From: an uncultured Opitutia bacterium
Lineage (GTDB): Bacteria; Verrucomicrobiota; Verrucomicrobiia; Opitutales; Opitutaceae
Length of the DNA: 64,000 bases
NCBI GenBank assembly: GCA_903902745.1
Contig: CAIUWA010000018.1
Coordinates: forward strand, 86,915 to 150,914
Direction of reading: 5' to 3'
A program made the position numbers and the translations under genes. The notes beneath the pieces were generated by a model that had not been told where the DNA came from, ran no database searches, and was given only the letters and a program-made list of their open reading frames with translations. Below are positions 45,162 to 60,784 of this stretch, in pieces (the stretch's first letter is position 1; every line of letters starts with the position of its first letter).

Positions 45162-45545
45162 TCAGGCCTTGGCGGCCTTCGGGCGCTTGACGCCGTACTT
45201 GGAGCGACTGCGACGGCGTTTTTCAACGCCGGTGGCGTCGAGGGTGCCGCGGACAATATGGTAACGAACACCGGGGAGATCCTTCACACGGCCGCCACGC
45301 ACGAGAACAATTGAGTGTTCCTGGAGATTGTGGCCTTCGTCAGGGATATACGAAATGACCTCGTTGCCGTTCGTGAGGCGAACCTTGGCAACCTTGCGGA
45401 TGGCGGAGTTAGGCTTCTTCGGGGTACGGGTCATGACCTGCACACACACGCCGCGGCGGAACGGATTGCCCGCCAAAGCCGGGGACTTCGACTTGATGCG
45501 CACCTTGCGACGGCCTTTGCGCACGAGTTGGTTGATGGTCGGCAT
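45162..45545 (-). CDS. rpsL: 30S ribosomal protein S12
   Basis: Decoding-site protein and the classical streptomycin-resistance locus. From the ATG at 45545 ([20 protein letters not shown]) it is 127 residues, with [20 protein letters not shown] and the [17 protein letters not shown] loop. Lysine positions of the streptomycin region ([17 protein letters not shown]) appear wild-type, which predicts normal sensitivity. Heads the str part of the cluster, preceded by a 290-base leader. Confidence 0.97.
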   Translation of the reverse strand: MPTINQLVRKGRRKVRIKSKSPALAGNPFRRGVCVQVMTRTPKKPNSAIRKVAKVRLTNGNEVISYIPDEGHNLQEHSIVLVRGGRVKDLPGVRYHIVRGTLDATGVEKRRRSRSKYGVKRPKAAKA

Positions 45546-45833
45546 GTGAAAACGAATGATGGAAAGGTGGGAAAAGAGACGAAAAGTGACGAACGGCCAA
45601 AAGCTCGGCAAGAACTTTCTGGCTGAAAGTGAGAAGATCGCAAAAGCCGGACGGTAAGACCGGTTTCGCGAGATGAAAAAGCGTCAGCGGCGGGAGCCGA
45701 CAACGCGTGAAGGGAAAACGGAGAGGGTCGAAAGTCGCGGTTCGGAGGGGGAACTCAAGCAGAATTTTCAAATCGGACGCCAAAATCTCTTTCCCAGGGA
45801 TCCCACAGGGAGGTCACCACCCTCCCCTTTGCG
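45546..45833 (-). other. Leader region upstream of rpsL, pyrimidine-rich, no gene
   Basis: About 290 bases on the minus strand between the terminator hairpin at 45834-45870 and rpsL. It contains no ORF I can support. It carries a GGGAGG(gtggtga)CCTCCC hairpin just after the terminator and is rich in CTTTTC/CTCTTTTCCC tracts near the rpsL start. A promoter for rpsL-rpsG-fusA and downstream genes, or a regulatory leader, probably lies here, but no clear box pair was placed. Confidence 0.4.
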
Positions 45834-45870
45834 ACAAAAAAACGCCCGGCCACTGAAGGCCGGGCGATAA
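45834..45870 (-). terminator. Second intrinsic terminator downstream of rpoC
   Basis: On the minus strand CGCCCGGCC-TTCAGT-GGCCGGGCG gives a perfect 9-base-pair GC stem followed by a run of seven T residues. It is about 110 bases beyond the first terminator. It may be a fail-safe for rpoC, or end or attenuate a short transcript that starts between the two terminators. Confidence 0.85.
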
Positions 45871-45981
45871 ACCACACGGAGCTAGGCTCAACATGTGCTT
45901 TTTGGCGGGAGGAAGGAAAACGTGGCCGGATGCGACGGAATGACAAGGAGATTTCAGATGTCGCCAGAGGAGACCGGCAAC

Positions 45982-46011
45982 AAAAAGCCGCGGATTTTCA
46001 TCCGCGGCTTT
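45982..46011 (-). terminator. Intrinsic terminator after rpoC
   Basis: On the minus strand a perfect 12-base-pair stem AAAGCCGCGGAT with a GAAA loop and ATCCGCGGCTTT, extended by two T residues, lies about 30 bases after the rpoC stop at 46041. It ends the rplKAJL-rpoBC transcript. Confidence 0.85.
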
Positions 46012-46040
46012 GAAACCTGAAGTAGGACAAACTGATGCGA

Positions 46041-50177
<4,137 letters not shown>

Positions 50178-50232
50178 GTGTGATGTCCCTGTTGTTTGTT
50201 AAAGGAGCGGTGCGGATGATGCGTCGGGCGGC

Positions 50233-53200
50233 TCAGGTGCCGAAACCGAGCGCATCGCGCTTGTTGAGCTTGATGTCCAAGCCGAGTGACTGGATTTCCT
50301 TGATCAACACGTTGAAAGACTCGGGCGTGCCGGCCTGCAGCGTGTTGTCGCCCTTGACGAGCGATTCGTAGATCTTGGTGCGGCCCTGCACGTCGTCGGA
50401 CTTGACGGTGAGCAGTTCCTGCAACGTGTGCGCAGCGCCGTAGGCCTCGAGGGCCCACACTTCCATTTCGCCGAAGCGCTGGCCGCCGTACTGGGCCTTG
50501 CCGCCCAGCGGCTGCTGGGTGACGAGCGAGTAAGGACCAACCGCGCGGGCGTGGATCTTGTGCGACACGAGATGGTTCAGCTTCATCATGTAGATGTAGC
50601 CGACCACGACTTCCTGGTCGATTTTCTCGCCGGTGCGTCCGTCGAAGAGCGGGCTCTTGCCCGAGGAAGGCAGTTTCGCCTCCTTCAGGTATTCGCGCAC
50701 TTTCTTCTCGGAGATACCGTCGAACACGGGCGTCGCGACCTTCAGGCCGAGCTTTTTGCAAGCCCAACCGAGATGGGTCTCGAGCACTTGTCCGACGTTC
50801 ATGCGTGAAGGCACGCCGAGAGGATTCAGGCAGATTTCAACGGGAGTGCCGTCCGGGAGGAACGGCATGTCTTCCTCGGGCACGATCTTGGCGACCACAC
50901 CCTTGTTACCGTGACGGCCGGCCATCTTGTCACCGACTTCAAGCTTTTGCTTGGTGGCGATGTAGACCTTGACCTGCTTGATCGCGCCGTCGGCCGAGCC
51001 CTCGCCCGACTCCACGGAACCGATCTTGCGCTCACGGTCGCTCTCGAGCTCGTCAAACTTCGTCTGGTACGAGCCGATGATCTCCATGATCTTGATGCGA
51101 ACAGGGGACGGATCGATCTCAACGTGCTTGGAGACGGCCGCGAGTTTGCGGAGGAGGGTCTTGGTGATCTTCCGGTTGGCCGGAATGATGACTTCCTTCG
51201 TCTCGCCGTTGATGACGTCGAGCGGGATCTTTTCACCGAGGAGGATATTGGAAAGTGCCTCCGTGAGACCTTCACGCAGCTTGTCCATCTGCGTCTTGTA
51301 CTCCTCTTGGATCTGCTTGATCTGGCGGCGGCGGTCGGACGGCGAGAGCTTCTCCTGCTGGTTGTCGATGCGGGAGGAAACCTTCACGTCCATGATGATG
51401 CCGGCGGCACCGGAGGGAACGACGAGCGAGGTGTCTTTCACGTCGGCGGCCTTCTCACCGAAGATGGCGCGGAGGAGCTTTTCCTCGGGCGCGAGCTCAG
51501 TCTCGGACTTTGGCGTGATCTTGCCGACGAGGATGTCTCCGGGCTTCACCTCGGCACCAATGCGGATGACGCCGTTGTGGTCGAGGTTCTTGAGCGCCTC
51601 TTCACCGACGTTCGGGATGTCCCGGGTGATTTCTTCCGGCCCAAGCTTGGTATCGCGCGCGGTGACCTCGAACTCCTGGATGTGAATCGAGGTGAAGATG
51701 TCCTCGCGGAGCACCTTCTCGGAAATGAGGATCGCGTCCTCGAAGTTGTAGCCGTTCCACGGCATGAACGCCACCAGCACGTTGCGGCCGAGCGCCATTT
51801 CGCCATGGTCGGTCGAGGGACCGTCCGCGATGATCTGGTCCTTCTTGATCTTCTGGCCCTGCTCGACAATCGGCTTCTGGTTGAAACAGGTGCCGGCGTT
51901 CGAGCGCATGAACTTGCGCAGCTCGTAGACGTAAACGTGATTCTTCGGCTCGTGCTTCACGTTGCGCGGCAGCTCGCCATCCTTGGTGACAACGATGCGT
52001 TTCGCATCGACAGAGGCGACGATGCCGCCCTCCTCAGCGACCACGACGATCTTCGAGTCCCGCGCGACGCGCTCTTCGATGCCGGTGCCGACAAACGGCG
52101 CCTCGGCCTGCAGGAGCGGCACACCCTGGCGCTGCATGTTGGCGCCCATGAGTGCGCGATTGGCGTCGTCATGCTCCAGGAACGGAATCATGCCGGCCGC
52201 GATCGAAATGACCTGCTTGGGCGACACATCCATGTAGTCGACCTCGGAGGCCGGAACCTCAAGGAACTCGCCGTCCTTTCGGACGGTGACCTTGCCAACG
52301 AAGTAATTCTTGTCGTCGATCTCGGCATTGGCCTGGGCGATGACCTTGGCCTCTTCCTGGTCGGCAGTGAGATAATCGATCTTGTCGGACACGCGGCCGT
52401 CCTTCACGAGACGGTAAGGCGTCTCGATGAAGCCGAACTCGTTCACGCGGGCGTAGGTCGAGAGCGAGTTGATCAGGCCGATGTTCGGACCTTCCGGCGT
52501 CTCAATGGGGCAGATGCGGCCATAATGCGACGGATGAACGTCGCGGACCTCGAAGCCGGCACGTTCGCGGTTGAGACCTCCCGGCCCGAGGGCGGAGAGG
52601 CGGCGCTTGTGCGTGACCTCCGCGAGCGGGTTGATCTGGTCCATGAACTGCGAGAGCTGGCTGCGCGCGAAGAAATCGCGAATGACGGTCGTCAGCGCCT
52701 TCGGGTTGATGAGCTTCTGCGGCGTGATCGAGTCGACGCTCTGGTCGTACATCGTCATGCGCTCGCGAACCAGGCGCTCCGTGCGGGCGAGGCCCACACG
52801 GCACTGATTGGCGAGGAGTTCGCCGACGGTGCGGACGCGTCGGCTACCGAGGTGATCGATATCGTCAACGACACCCTCACCCTTCTTCAAGCGCACAAGG
52901 TACTTCGTGGCGAAAACAATGTCCTGTGACTCGAGGATGCGCTGCTCGAGGCTGGTTTTGAGGCCGAGCTTCTGGTTGATCTTGTAGCGGCCGACGCGGC
53001 CAAGATCGTAGCGCTTCGGATCGAAGAACAAGCGCTTAAGCAGGGCCTTGGCGTTCGCCGTGGTCGGCGGCTCGCCGGGACGGAGACGCTTGTAGATTTC
53101 CTTGAGGGCCTCTTCCTCGTTTCGGGTCGGATCCTTCTTCAGCGCGCGGATGAGCGCGCCCTCGTCGATCGCGGTGTCGATGACACGGATGGAGGAAATG

Positions 53201-54012
53201 TCGTGCTTCTCAAATGTGCGCACGATCGCCTTCGTGAGCGGCTCGAACGCGCGGGCAAGAACGACGCCCTTTTGGGCGTCGATGGCATCCTCGACGAGCA
53301 CGAGCGTGGAGACATTCTCCATGTCGAGCGCCTTGGAAACCTTCAGGTCCTTGATCTCGTAGAACAGGTTCAGCAGGTCGATGTCCGAGCTGTAGCCGAT
53401 GGCGCGGAGCAGGGTCGTGATGAGGAATTTGCGGCGGCGGCGGCGGCGGTCGAGATAGACGTAGAGCAGGTCGTTGTTGTCGAACTGCACCTCGAGCCAG
53501 GTGCCGCGGTCGGGGATGATGCGGAAGGAATGGAGCAGCTTGCCGTTCGGGTGTGGCGTGACCTCGAAGGCAATGCCGGGCGAACGGTGGAGCTGGGAAA
53601 CCACGACGCGCTCGGCGCCGTTGATGATGAATGAGCCGCGCTCGGTCACCATCGGGATTTCACCCATGTAGATTTCCTCGTCCTTGATGAAGTCCTCTTC
53701 GCGCAGGCGGAGCTTCACGTAGAGCGGCACCGAGTAGGTGATGCCTTCGCGGATGCACTCGATCTCGGTGTTCTTCGGATCACCCAGCGTGTAGGAAACG
53801 TATTCGAGCACGAGGCGGCCATCGTAGCTCTCGATCGGAAACACCTCGCGGAATACCGCCTCAAGGCCCTGCGGCTTGCGCTGCTTGTCGGGAATGCCCT
53901 TCTGCAGGAAGTCGAGGTAGGACGTGATCTGGATCTCGATCAGGTTCGGCGGTTGGATGACTTCGCGGAGTTTGCCGAAGTTGGTGCGTTCAATGTGAGT
54001 GCGGTCGGCCAT
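50233..54012 (-). CDS. rpoB: DNA-directed RNA polymerase subunit beta
   Basis: Second largest RNAP subunit, 1259 residues. The rifampicin region reads [20 protein letters not shown] and [21 protein letters not shown] with the usual wild-type residues, so no resistance change is apparent. Also visible: [15 protein letters not shown] near the C-terminus, the [20 protein letters not shown] loop, and [20 protein letters not shown]. It is separated from rplL by a 12-base-pair hairpin that may attenuate transcription. Confidence 0.98.
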   Translation of the reverse strand: MADRTHIERTNFGKLREVIQPPNLIEIQITSYLDFLQKGIPDKQRKPQGLEAVFREVFPIESYDGRLVLEYVSYTLGDPKNTEIECIREGITYSVPLYVKLRLREEDFIKDEEIYMGEIPMVTERGSFIINGAERVVVSQLHRSPGIAFEVTPHPNGKLLHSFRIIPDRGTWLEVQFDNNDLLYVYLDRRRRRRKFLITTLLRAIGYSSDIDLLNLFYEIKDLKVSKALDMENVSTLVLVEDAIDAQKGVVLARAFEPLTKAIVRTFEKHDISSIRVIDTAIDEGALIRALKKDPTRNEEEALKEIYKRLRPGEPPTTANAKALLKRLFFDPKRYDLGRVGRYKINQKLGLKTSLEQRILESQDIVFATKYLVRLKKGEGVVDDIDHLGSRRVRTVGELLANQCRVGLARTERLVRERMTMYDQSVDSITPQKLINPKALTTVIRDFFARSQLSQFMDQINPLAEVTHKRRLSALGPGGLNRERAGFEVRDVHPSHYGRICPIETPEGPNIGLINSLSTYARVNEFGFIETPYRLVKDGRVSDKIDYLTADQEEAKVIAQANAEIDDKNYFVGKVTVRKDGEFLEVPASEVDYMDVSPKQVISIAAGMIPFLEHDDANRALMGANMQRQGVPLLQAEAPFVGTGIEERVARDSKIVVVAEEGGIVASVDAKRIVVTKDGELPRNVKHEPKNHVYVYELRKFMRSNAGTCFNQKPIVEQGQKIKKDQIIADGPSTDHGEMALGRNVLVAFMPWNGYNFEDAILISEKVLREDIFTSIHIQEFEVTARDTKLGPEEITRDIPNVGEEALKNLDHNGVIRIGAEVKPGDILVGKITPKSETELAPEEKLLRAIFGEKAADVKDTSLVVPSGAAGIIMDVKVSSRIDNQQEKLSPSDRRRQIKQIQEEYKTQMDKLREGLTEALSNILLGEKIPLDVINGETKEVIIPANRKITKTLLRKLAAVSKHVEIDPSPVRIKIMEIIGSYQTKFDELESDRERKIGSVESGEGSADGAIKQVKVYIATKQKLEVGDKMAGRHGNKGVVAKIVPEEDMPFLPDGTPVEICLNPLGVPSRMNVGQVLETHLGWACKKLGLKVATPVFDGISEKKVREYLKEAKLPSSGKSPLFDGRTGEKIDQEVVVGYIYMMKLNHLVSHKIHARAVGPYSLVTQQPLGGKAQYGGQRFGEMEVWALEAYGAAHTLQELLTVKSDDVQGRTKIYESLVKGDNTLQAGTPESFNVLIKEIQSLGLDIKLNKRDALGFGT

Positions 54013-54110
54013 GAGATGTCCCGGTTGAGTGAGTGGAAACGGCGGAAAGTAACGGGGGCGCTGGCGCGGATGAAGGCGTCAGCGGACCAGAAAAGAACAG
54101 AATGAAAAAA

Positions 54111-54147
54111 CGGCAAAGGACAGGCCGTGTTCAGACACGGCCTGTCC
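54111..54147 (-). promoter_or_regulatory. rplL-rpoB attenuator-like hairpin
   Basis: On the minus strand GGACAGGCCGTG-TCTGAA-CACGGCCTGTCC forms a perfect 12-base-pair stem between the rplL stop (54191) and the rpoB start (54012), followed by TTTGCCGTTTTTT (an imperfect T-rich stretch). In E. coli a partial terminator in the same gap sets the lower rpoB level relative to L7/L12; the same role is inferred here from position and shape. Confidence 0.75.
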
Positions 54148-54190
54148 CGAAATTTTCGGAGAAGGTGAGCGGAAAAACGCCAAATTGGTC

Positions 54191-54571
<381 letters not shown>

Positions 54572-54710
54572 GTTCGTTTTCCTTCGGTGGACTAGCGGTC
54601 TCGGGAGATGAGACGCGTTTAAGAGACGTATCCCCTAGCCTTCCTTCTTGGATGTTTTCCCCAGCTCGCGCCGGAAAATGGATTAAAAGTTAAGAGTTTG
54701 GAGTTGGAGT

Positions 54711-55208
54711 TCAGGCGGCGGGAGCAGCGGGCTGCTCCTTTTTGACCCGGGCATCGAGGACGCGGACGAAGGCCGCGGCATTCTGGCTGAACAGGCCGAG
54801 CAGCTGCGAGCGCAGCGCCCCGAACGAGGGCAGATCGGCGATCTTGGCCAGATCGGACGCGGTGATGAGCTTCTTGTCCATCACGCCCACCTTGACCTCG
54901 AGCTTCTGCTTCTCCTCGAAGAATTTCTTGAGGATCTTGGCCACGCCGGCGGAATTTTTCCCGCCGACCACGACGGCCGTCGGGCCGGTCAGCGCGTTGT
55001 CCATGTCAGGCAGGCCGAGGGCCTTGGCCGCGACGCGGAGCGAGCTGTTCTTCACGACGTGAAACTCAGCCTTCTCCGTCGCCAGGCGCGCGCGCAGCTC
55101 GGCGACATCCGCCACGGTCACCTTGGTGAAGTTGGCGAGGATGACGTAGTCGGATTTCTTGAGGTGGCTCTCGACCTCGGCGATCAGGTAATTTTTTTCG
55201 GCTCTCAT
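54711..55208 (-). CDS. rplJ: 50S ribosomal protein L10
   Basis: Stalk base protein. From the ATG at 55208 (MRAEKNYLIAEVESHLKKSD) it is 165 residues with VADVAELRARLATEKAEFHV and a Lys/Ala-rich C-terminus that binds L7/L12 dimers. Its start lies only 14 bases after the rplA stop, so there is no room for the long L10-binding leader found upstream of rplJ in E. coli. Confidence 0.95.
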   Translation of the reverse strand: MRAEKNYLIAEVESHLKKSDYVILANFTKVTVADVAELRARLATEKAEFHVVKNSSLRVAAKALGLPDMDNALTGPTAVVVGGKNSAGVAKILKKFFEEKQKLEVKVGVMDKKLITASDLAKIADLPSFGALRSQLLGLFSQNAAAFVRVLDARVKKEQPAAPAA

Positions 55209-55222
55209 GGGTCGGTTTCCGT

Positions 55223-55918
55223 TTAGTATTTGCTGAACTCCACCGTCGCGATGCGCACGCCCGGGCTCATGCTCGAGCAGATCGCGACCGTCTTGATGAA
55301 ATTGCTGCCCTTGAAGGTGGAGGGCTTGGCCTTGCCCACGGCGTCGAGGACGACCTGGGCGTTTTCGAGGATCTGGGCGGGAGTGAACGAGCGCTTGCCC
55401 ACGCCGACGCCGATGTTGCAAGCCTTGTCCATCTTGAACTCCACGCGACCGGCCTTCACGGCCTTGATGCCGGCGGGAATGTCGTCAGTCACCGTACCGC
55501 TTTTCGGATTGGGCATGAGGCCCTTCGGACCGAGGACGCGGGCGATGGTGCGGACGGTCTTCATCGCCTCGGTGGTGGCAATGGCGACGTCAAAATCGAG
55601 CCAGCCCTCGTTAATCTTGGCCATCATGTCCTGCAGGCCGGCATGATCGGCCCCGGCGGCGATGGCGGCCGCGGGATCGTCGGTGAAGACGAGCACGCGC
55701 ACTTTTTTGCCCGAGCCGTTCGGGAGCGGCGTGGTGCCGCGCACCATTTGCTCGCCGGCGGTGGCGTCCACGCCGAGGCAGAAGGAAAGCTCGACAGTCT
55801 CGTCGAACTTGGCCTTGGGAAATTTGGCGAGGATTTCAACCGCCTCTTTCAGCGGGTATTCCTTCGTGAGATCAGCGACCTGGACGGCGCTGCGGTAGCG
55901 TTTGCTGTGTTTTTCCAT
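55223..55918 (-). CDS. rplA: 50S ribosomal protein L1
   Basis: L1 stalk protein that guides tRNA release and, in many bacteria, represses its own message. From the ATG at 55918 (MEKHSKRYRSAVQVADL) it is 231 residues, with LSFCLGVDATAGEQMVRGTT, RVLGPKGLMPNPKSGTVTDD and NIGVGVGKRSF. It follows rplK after 70 bases. Confidence 0.97.
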   Translation of the reverse strand: MEKHSKRYRSAVQVADLTKEYPLKEAVEILAKFPKAKFDETVELSFCLGVDATAGEQMVRGTTPLPNGSGKKVRVLVFTDDPAAAIAAGADHAGLQDMMAKINEGWLDFDVAIATTEAMKTVRTIARVLGPKGLMPNPKSGTVTDDIPAGIKAVKAGRVEFKMDKACNIGVGVGKRSFTPAQILENAQVVLDAVGKAKPSTFKGSNFIKTVAICSSMSPGVRIATVEFSKY

Positions 55919-55988
55919 GGATGACTCCTTGCGGTGCAAGCGTCCCGGGTGGGACTCCCGCGTTGAGTTTTCGGTTTGTGATAAAAAA

Positions 55989-56414
55989 TCAGTCGATGAC
56001 TTCGATGCCCATGTTGCGGGCGGTACCGGCGATGATCTTGATGCCCGCGGCCTCGTCCTTGGCATTCAGATCCTTGATTTTGATGCGGTAGATCTCGGCC
56101 AGCTGCTTCTTGGTTACCTTGCCGACCTTGTCCTGGTTGGGCTTGGCCGAACCGCTGGCGATGTTGGCCGCCTTCTTCAGGAGGATGGAGGCCGGCGGCG
56201 ACTTGAGGATGAAAGTGAAGCTCTTGTCCGAAAAAACCGTGATGACGACCGGCAGGATCATGCCGGACTGGTCCTTGGTCTTCGCGTTGAACTCCTTGCA
56301 GAACGCCATGATGTTGACGCCCTGCGCGCCGAGCGCGGGACCGACCGGGGGCGCCGGGTTGGCGGCGCCGGCGGGGAGCTGGAGACGAATGTAACCTTGG
56401 ATCTTCTTAGCCAT
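55989..56414 (-). CDS. rplK: 50S ribosomal protein L11
   Basis: GTPase-centre protein required for stringent response activation by RelA. 141 residues starting [20 protein letters not shown] (with the PPVGPALG segment), and a C-terminal RNA-binding part with [17 protein letters not shown]. Standard position after nusG. Confidence 0.98.
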   Translation of the reverse strand: MAKKIQGYIRLQLPAGAANPAPPVGPALGAQGVNIMAFCKEFNAKTKDQSGMILPVVITVFSDKSFTFILKSPPASILLKKAANIASGSAKPNQDKVGKVTKKQLAEIYRIKIKDLNAKDEAAGIKIIAGTARNMGIEVID

Positions 56415-56477
56415 GAGAACGAATGTTTAAAGTACGGGTGAAATTGGACGGGATGCGGCGGTGGCAGGGGCTTCGTG

Positions 56478-57056
56478 TCACTCCGTGACGCGCGACACCT
56501 GCCAGTATTCGAGTTCGACGGGGGTGAACCGGCCGAAAATGGAGACGGAAATCTTGAGCTTGCCGCGCGCCGGATCGATTTCGTCGATGCGGCCGTTGAG
56601 ATTGGCGAAAGGACCGTCGTTGATCTTCACTTCCTCGCCGACGGTATATTGGACCTTGGGCACTTCCTTGCCGTTGGCGGCCTCGATGCGGGCCTTGATC
56701 TCGTCGATCTCGGACTGGCGCAGCGCAGCGGGATTGTCCCCGCCCACAAAACCGATGACGCCCGCGACTTCCTTCACGAAGTACCACGGCTTGTTGATGA
56801 CCCGGCTCTCCTCGTCGTACAGGCGCATCTGAATGAACACATAGCCCGGATAGAGCTTGCGAACCTTGGTGGATTTTTTGCCGCCCTTGACCTCTGAGAC
56901 CACCTCCGTCGGCAGCAACACCTCCTTGATATGGTCGTCGAGTTCCTCGACCTTCTTGAACTTCTCGATGTACGTCTTCACCTTGCCCTCCTGGCCGGAG
57001 AGCGTGTGAAGGGCGAACCATTGGACGCCGGGCGGCGCGGTGACTTGGGCGGACAT
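56478..57056 (-). CDS. nusG: Transcription termination/antitermination protein NusG
   Basis: Couples RNA polymerase to Rho and to the ribosome. 192 residues: an NGN domain (WFALHTLSGQEGKVKTYIEK and LYPGYVFIQMRLYDEESR) followed by a KOW domain (VKINDGPFANLNGRIDEIDP and KISVSIFGRFTPVELEYWQV). Starts 12 bases after the secE stop. Confidence 0.97.
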   Translation of the reverse strand: MSAQVTAPPGVQWFALHTLSGQEGKVKTYIEKFKKVEELDDHIKEVLLPTEVVSEVKGGKKSTKVRKLYPGYVFIQMRLYDEESRVINKPWYFVKEVAGVIGFVGGDNPAALRQSEIDEIKARIEAANGKEVPKVQYTVGEEVKINDGPFANLNGRIDEIDPARGKLKISVSIFGRFTPVELEYWQVSRVTE

Positions 57057-57067
57057 GGTGAAAAGTC

Positions 57068-57271
57068 TCAGCTGACGAGGGAGGTGAGCAGATCAACGAC
57101 TTGGCCGAGGGCCAGATCGCTGATGCTCGTGAAAACGCCAAGGATGACCGCCGCCACAATGACGACGACCGTGGAATCGCGCAGCTCGGTGCGGGTCGGC
57201 CAGGTGGCCTTCTGCAATTCACCGACCATCTCGGTGAAGAAGATACGCGCGCTGCTGAACGGGTTTTTCAT
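57068..57271 (-). CDS. secE: Protein translocase subunit SecE
   Basis: Clamp subunit of the Sec channel. From the ATG at 57271 (MKNPFSSARIFFTEMVGELQ) it is 67 residues, with the amphipathic helix and the conserved KATWPTRTELRDSTVVVIV motif leading into one transmembrane span. It lies 10 bases after the tRNA-Trp 3' end; upstream in-frame residues overlap that tRNA and are rejected. Confidence 0.95.
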   Translation of the reverse strand: MKNPFSSARIFFTEMVGELQKATWPTRTELRDSTVVVIVAAVILGVFTSISDLALGQVVDLLTSLVS

Positions 57272-57280
57272 GAGGGAAAG

Positions 57281-57356
57281 TGGCAGGGGCGGAGGGACTC
57301 GAACCCCCAACCGACGGTTTTGGAGACCGCTACTCTACCAATTGAGCTACACCCCT
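57281..57356 (-). tRNA. tRNA-Trp (anticodon CCA)
   Basis: A full cloverleaf on the minus strand, 76 bases with an encoded CCA end. The acceptor stem AGGGGTG/CGCCCCT, a D-loop with AGCTCAATTGGTAGAGT, anticodon loop CTCCAAA (CCA) on a GCGGT/ACCGT stem, and T-arm GGGGGTTCGAGTCCCTC are all present. It sits between tuf and secE, a placement also known from other bacteria. Confidence 0.95.
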
Positions 57357-57441
57357 GTGGTTTGCTTTCTTAGACGCGAGAGCCGAGGTCCCGAATTCGA
57401 GGCCTCGGCGCTTCGCGTGTGAACGGTTGGACGATCGGACG

Positions 57442-58632
<1,191 letters not shown>

Positions 58633-58717
58633 GGAGGGGACGTTTGGTTGGTTTTAGGATTGGAAATATGACCTCTGGTTTAACGTCGGAGAAGCCGCCG
58701 ACGGTGTTTTTTGACCC

Positions 58718-58793
58718 TGGAGCCCAGAACCGGATTTGAACCGGCGACCTCGTCCTTACCAAGGACGTGCTCTGCCAACTGAGCTATCTGGGC
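58718..58793 (-). tRNA. tRNA-Thr (anticodon GGT)
   Basis: A 76-base cloverleaf on the minus strand including CCA: acceptor GCCCAGA/TCTGGGC, D-arm TAGCTCAGTTGGCAGAGCA, anticodon loop TTGGTAA (GGT) on CGTCC/GGACG, and T-arm GCCGGTTCAAATCCGGT. It precedes tuf and probably shares its promoter region. Confidence 0.95.
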
Positions 58794-58886
58794 AGACCAA
58801 GACTGCGTCAAAAAACGAAAAAGAGGGAAGAAAGTGCGCCCCGTGAATTCAACCGTCAACAGCAAATTCACCTTTTTCGCAAAAAC

Positions 58887-59606
58887 CTAGGGTCCAACCT
58901 TGATCCGATAAAATCCGGGCGCCAATGGCTGGCTCAGCCGGAGCACTTTGGCGAGATTAACTTGGAGGCGCGCGATGATTTCCGCCGCATTGGAGTTGGG
59001 AACGGGGGTCGGCAAGCCGACCAGTCCGGCGGGTTCGACCGCCACGAGGAATTCCATGGGCTGCCAGCCGCCTGACCCCGGAGCCAAGGCACTGTTCAGA
59101 GGGAGAACATGGGTAAAAACCTGCCGGCCATCACTCGCCGACATTACCTCCACGAGGGCATCGCGCGCGGGGAGAGGATCCAGCTTCATATCCGTCTGGC
59201 CAATGCCAAGAAACGGAGCTTCCTGTGCCCAAAAATTCTGAGCCTCGGCCGCCGTCTCCGGCACCTTGATTTTCCCCGGAAACGCCAGGGCGGCGGCATT
59301 CACGTCCGGAGTCGCCTTCGCCTCGTAGCGAAAGTCGTCCCCCGGTTCACGTACGGCATCATTGGGCAGGACATTTGGCCTCGCATTCCATTTCGTCGGC
59401 AGGAAAAGAGGGGTCGGATCATAGAAATCCGCCTCCCCCGCCCCGTTTTGCTGTTTAAAGGTCAAGGCCGGAAGCGGCACCGCCTTGGCCAGCGATGGCG
59501 TAGTGCTCGGGGCGCGAAAGAGCAGCAGAGTTGCCAGTATGACGGCAATGGCTCCGGCAACGGCCATGGCCCATACCCGCCCTTCGCTTGTCCCAGACGA
59601 CGTCAT
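58887..59606 (-). CDS. Hypothetical membrane-anchored protein in exbBD operon
   Basis: A 239-residue protein with one N-terminal transmembrane segment (VWAMAVAGAIAVILATLLLF, residues 11-30) and a periplasmic globular part; no TonB C-terminal fold or proline-rich spacer is apparent. The start is 6 bases after the exbD stop, so it takes the place of a TonB-like subunit in the operon TPR-exbB-exbD. The C-terminus (APGFYRIKVG) is beta-like. Family not recognised. Confidence 0.75.
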   Translation of the reverse strand: MTSSGTSEGRVWAMAVAGAIAVILATLLLFRAPSTTPSLAKAVPLPALTFKQQNGAGEADFYDPTPLFLPTKWNARPNVLPNDAVREPGDDFRYEAKATPDVNAAALAFPGKIKVPETAAEAQNFWAQEAPFLGIGQTDMKLDPLPARDALVEVMSASDGRQVFTHVLPLNSALAPGSGGWQPMEFLVAVEPAGLVGLPTPVPNSNAAEIIARLQVNLAKVLRLSQPLAPGFYRIKVGP

Positions 59607-59612
59607 GTCGGG

Positions 59613-60062
59613 TCAATTGGGATCGCCGGGCGCAACGCGCACGGCTTCGGCCGCCTCCAATACCTGAAAGTTTGCCTCGCGGGCGGCAGTATAAATCTCG
59701 GCCAGCACCGACATTTCCACGCCGGCATCCGCATTGATCTGCAAAATGGGATGCTTTGTCCCCCGGGCCTGATCCTTCAACCATTCACGCAGTTGCGGCA
59801 GAGTGACCTGCCCCTGACCCGCGGCATAAAGCATGCCCCCACGATTTACGCTGACATAGTGGGTGGTCTGCGCCGCGCCCAAGACCGAACCGGGCAACCG
59901 CGGAAGCTGGAAATCAATCCCCAGCCCGGGCGCGAACACGAAGCGCGAGCCAAACAACGAGAAAAACAGCACAATCAAGGCGCCATTGACCAGAAACAGG
60001 AAATCGAAATTCCGCGGCTCGGGGCGCAATTTCGAGGCCAGATTGAGTGGACGCGTGATCAT
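59613..60062 (-). CDS. exbD: ExbD/TolR-family biopolymer transport protein
   Basis: Proton-channel partner of ExbB. 149 residues with one N-terminal transmembrane helix holding the essential-type aspartate in RNFDFLFLVNGALIVLFF (about residues 17-35), followed by a periplasmic domain (VSVNRGGMLYAAGQGQVTLP, PILQINADAGVEMSVLAEIY). It overlaps exbB by ATGA. The symbol is by family; a TolR-like role is possible. Confidence 0.85.
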   Translation of the reverse strand: MITRPLNLASKLRPEPRNFDFLFLVNGALIVLFFSLFGSRFVFAPGLGIDFQLPRLPGSVLGAAQTTHYVSVNRGGMLYAAGQGQVTLPQLREWLKDQARGTKHPILQINADAGVEMSVLAEIYTAAREANFQVLEAAEAVRVAPGDPN

Positions 60063-60727
60063 TTGGGGCCCGTCTCCGCCGCTTCCGCGCCACCCGGCCT
60101 GATCCCGCGATACTCAGTCAGCAGGTACTTCATGATCTCGTTGCCCGACCATTCCACGTCGCGCACGATCGCCCGCACCCGGCCCGAGAGAAAATGGTGC
60201 GCCAAGTGCGCGGGGATCGCGAGGATCAGGCTCGCACCCGTGCACAGCAGGGCCTGCCACATGCCGTGCGACAATGCGCCGGCCGTTGCATAGTCACCAC
60301 CCTTTTCAAAGGCCGCAAACGTCGTGATCATTCCGAGGATGGTCCCCAGCAGGCCGGCCAGCGGGGCCACCTGCGCAATGGCCGCAATGGAACCCAGCCG
60401 GCGCTCAAGCACCGGGAGTTCCACCACGGCCGCCTCCTGCACATGAAAACGCATCACCTCCGCGGTGTCGTCGGCGTGCAGCAACGCCGCCTTCACCACG
60501 GCGGCCACCGGGCCGGGCGTCTCTTCGCACACGGTCAGAGCCTCCACGATGCGCCGCTTCGCCAGGATGTTCTTGATTCCGCCGATGAATGCCGTCGAGC
60601 GGATCTGGCCGCGGTGCAGGTAAAGGACGCGCTCGATCGTGAGCACGAGGAAGATAAGCCCCATCAACAGGAGCACCCACATCATCGGGCCACCCTTCGC
60701 GAAAAGGCTGAAATCAAAAGCAGACAT
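60059..60727 (-). CDS. exbB: ExbB/MotA/TolQ-family proton channel protein
   Basis: 222-residue inner-membrane protein with three transmembrane segments: about 15-32 (MWVLLLMGLIFLVLTIE), 116-136 (AQVAPLAGLLGTILGMITTF) and 155-175 (MWQALLCTGASLILAIPAHL). The middle helix carries the conserved APLAGLLGT motif of the proton pathway. The downstream gene exbD overlaps by four bases. Energises an unidentified envelope transport system. Confidence 0.87.
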   Translation of the reverse strand: MSAFDFSLFAKGGPMMWVLLLMGLIFLVLTIERVLYLHRGQIRSTAFIGGIKNILAKRRIVEALTVCEETPGPVAAVVKAALLHADDTAEVMRFHVQEAAVVELPVLERRLGSIAAIAQVAPLAGLLGTILGMITTFAAFEKGGDYATAGALSHGMWQALLCTGASLILAIPAHLAHHFLSGRVRAIVRDVEWSGNEIMKYLLTEYRGIRPGGAEAAETGPK

Positions 60728-60784
60728 CGGTTTAAAAGTTTAGAGTGGGTGCCTGCACCGGGGTCAAGCGGGGCCCGGCCTGGA

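Noticed and set aside
50911..52929. 672-codon plus-strand open frame opposite rpoB
   Set aside because: Antisense shadow of rpoB; no domain evidence and no ribosome-binding site.
55209..55222. L10-binding leader upstream of rplJ as in E. coli
   Set aside because: The rplA-rplJ gap is only 14 bases, too short for the structured leader.
57284..57310. Longer secE start (MGVRVPPPLPLSL prefix)
   Set aside because: Its first codons lie inside the tRNA-Trp gene; the ATG at 57271 gives a normal SecE.
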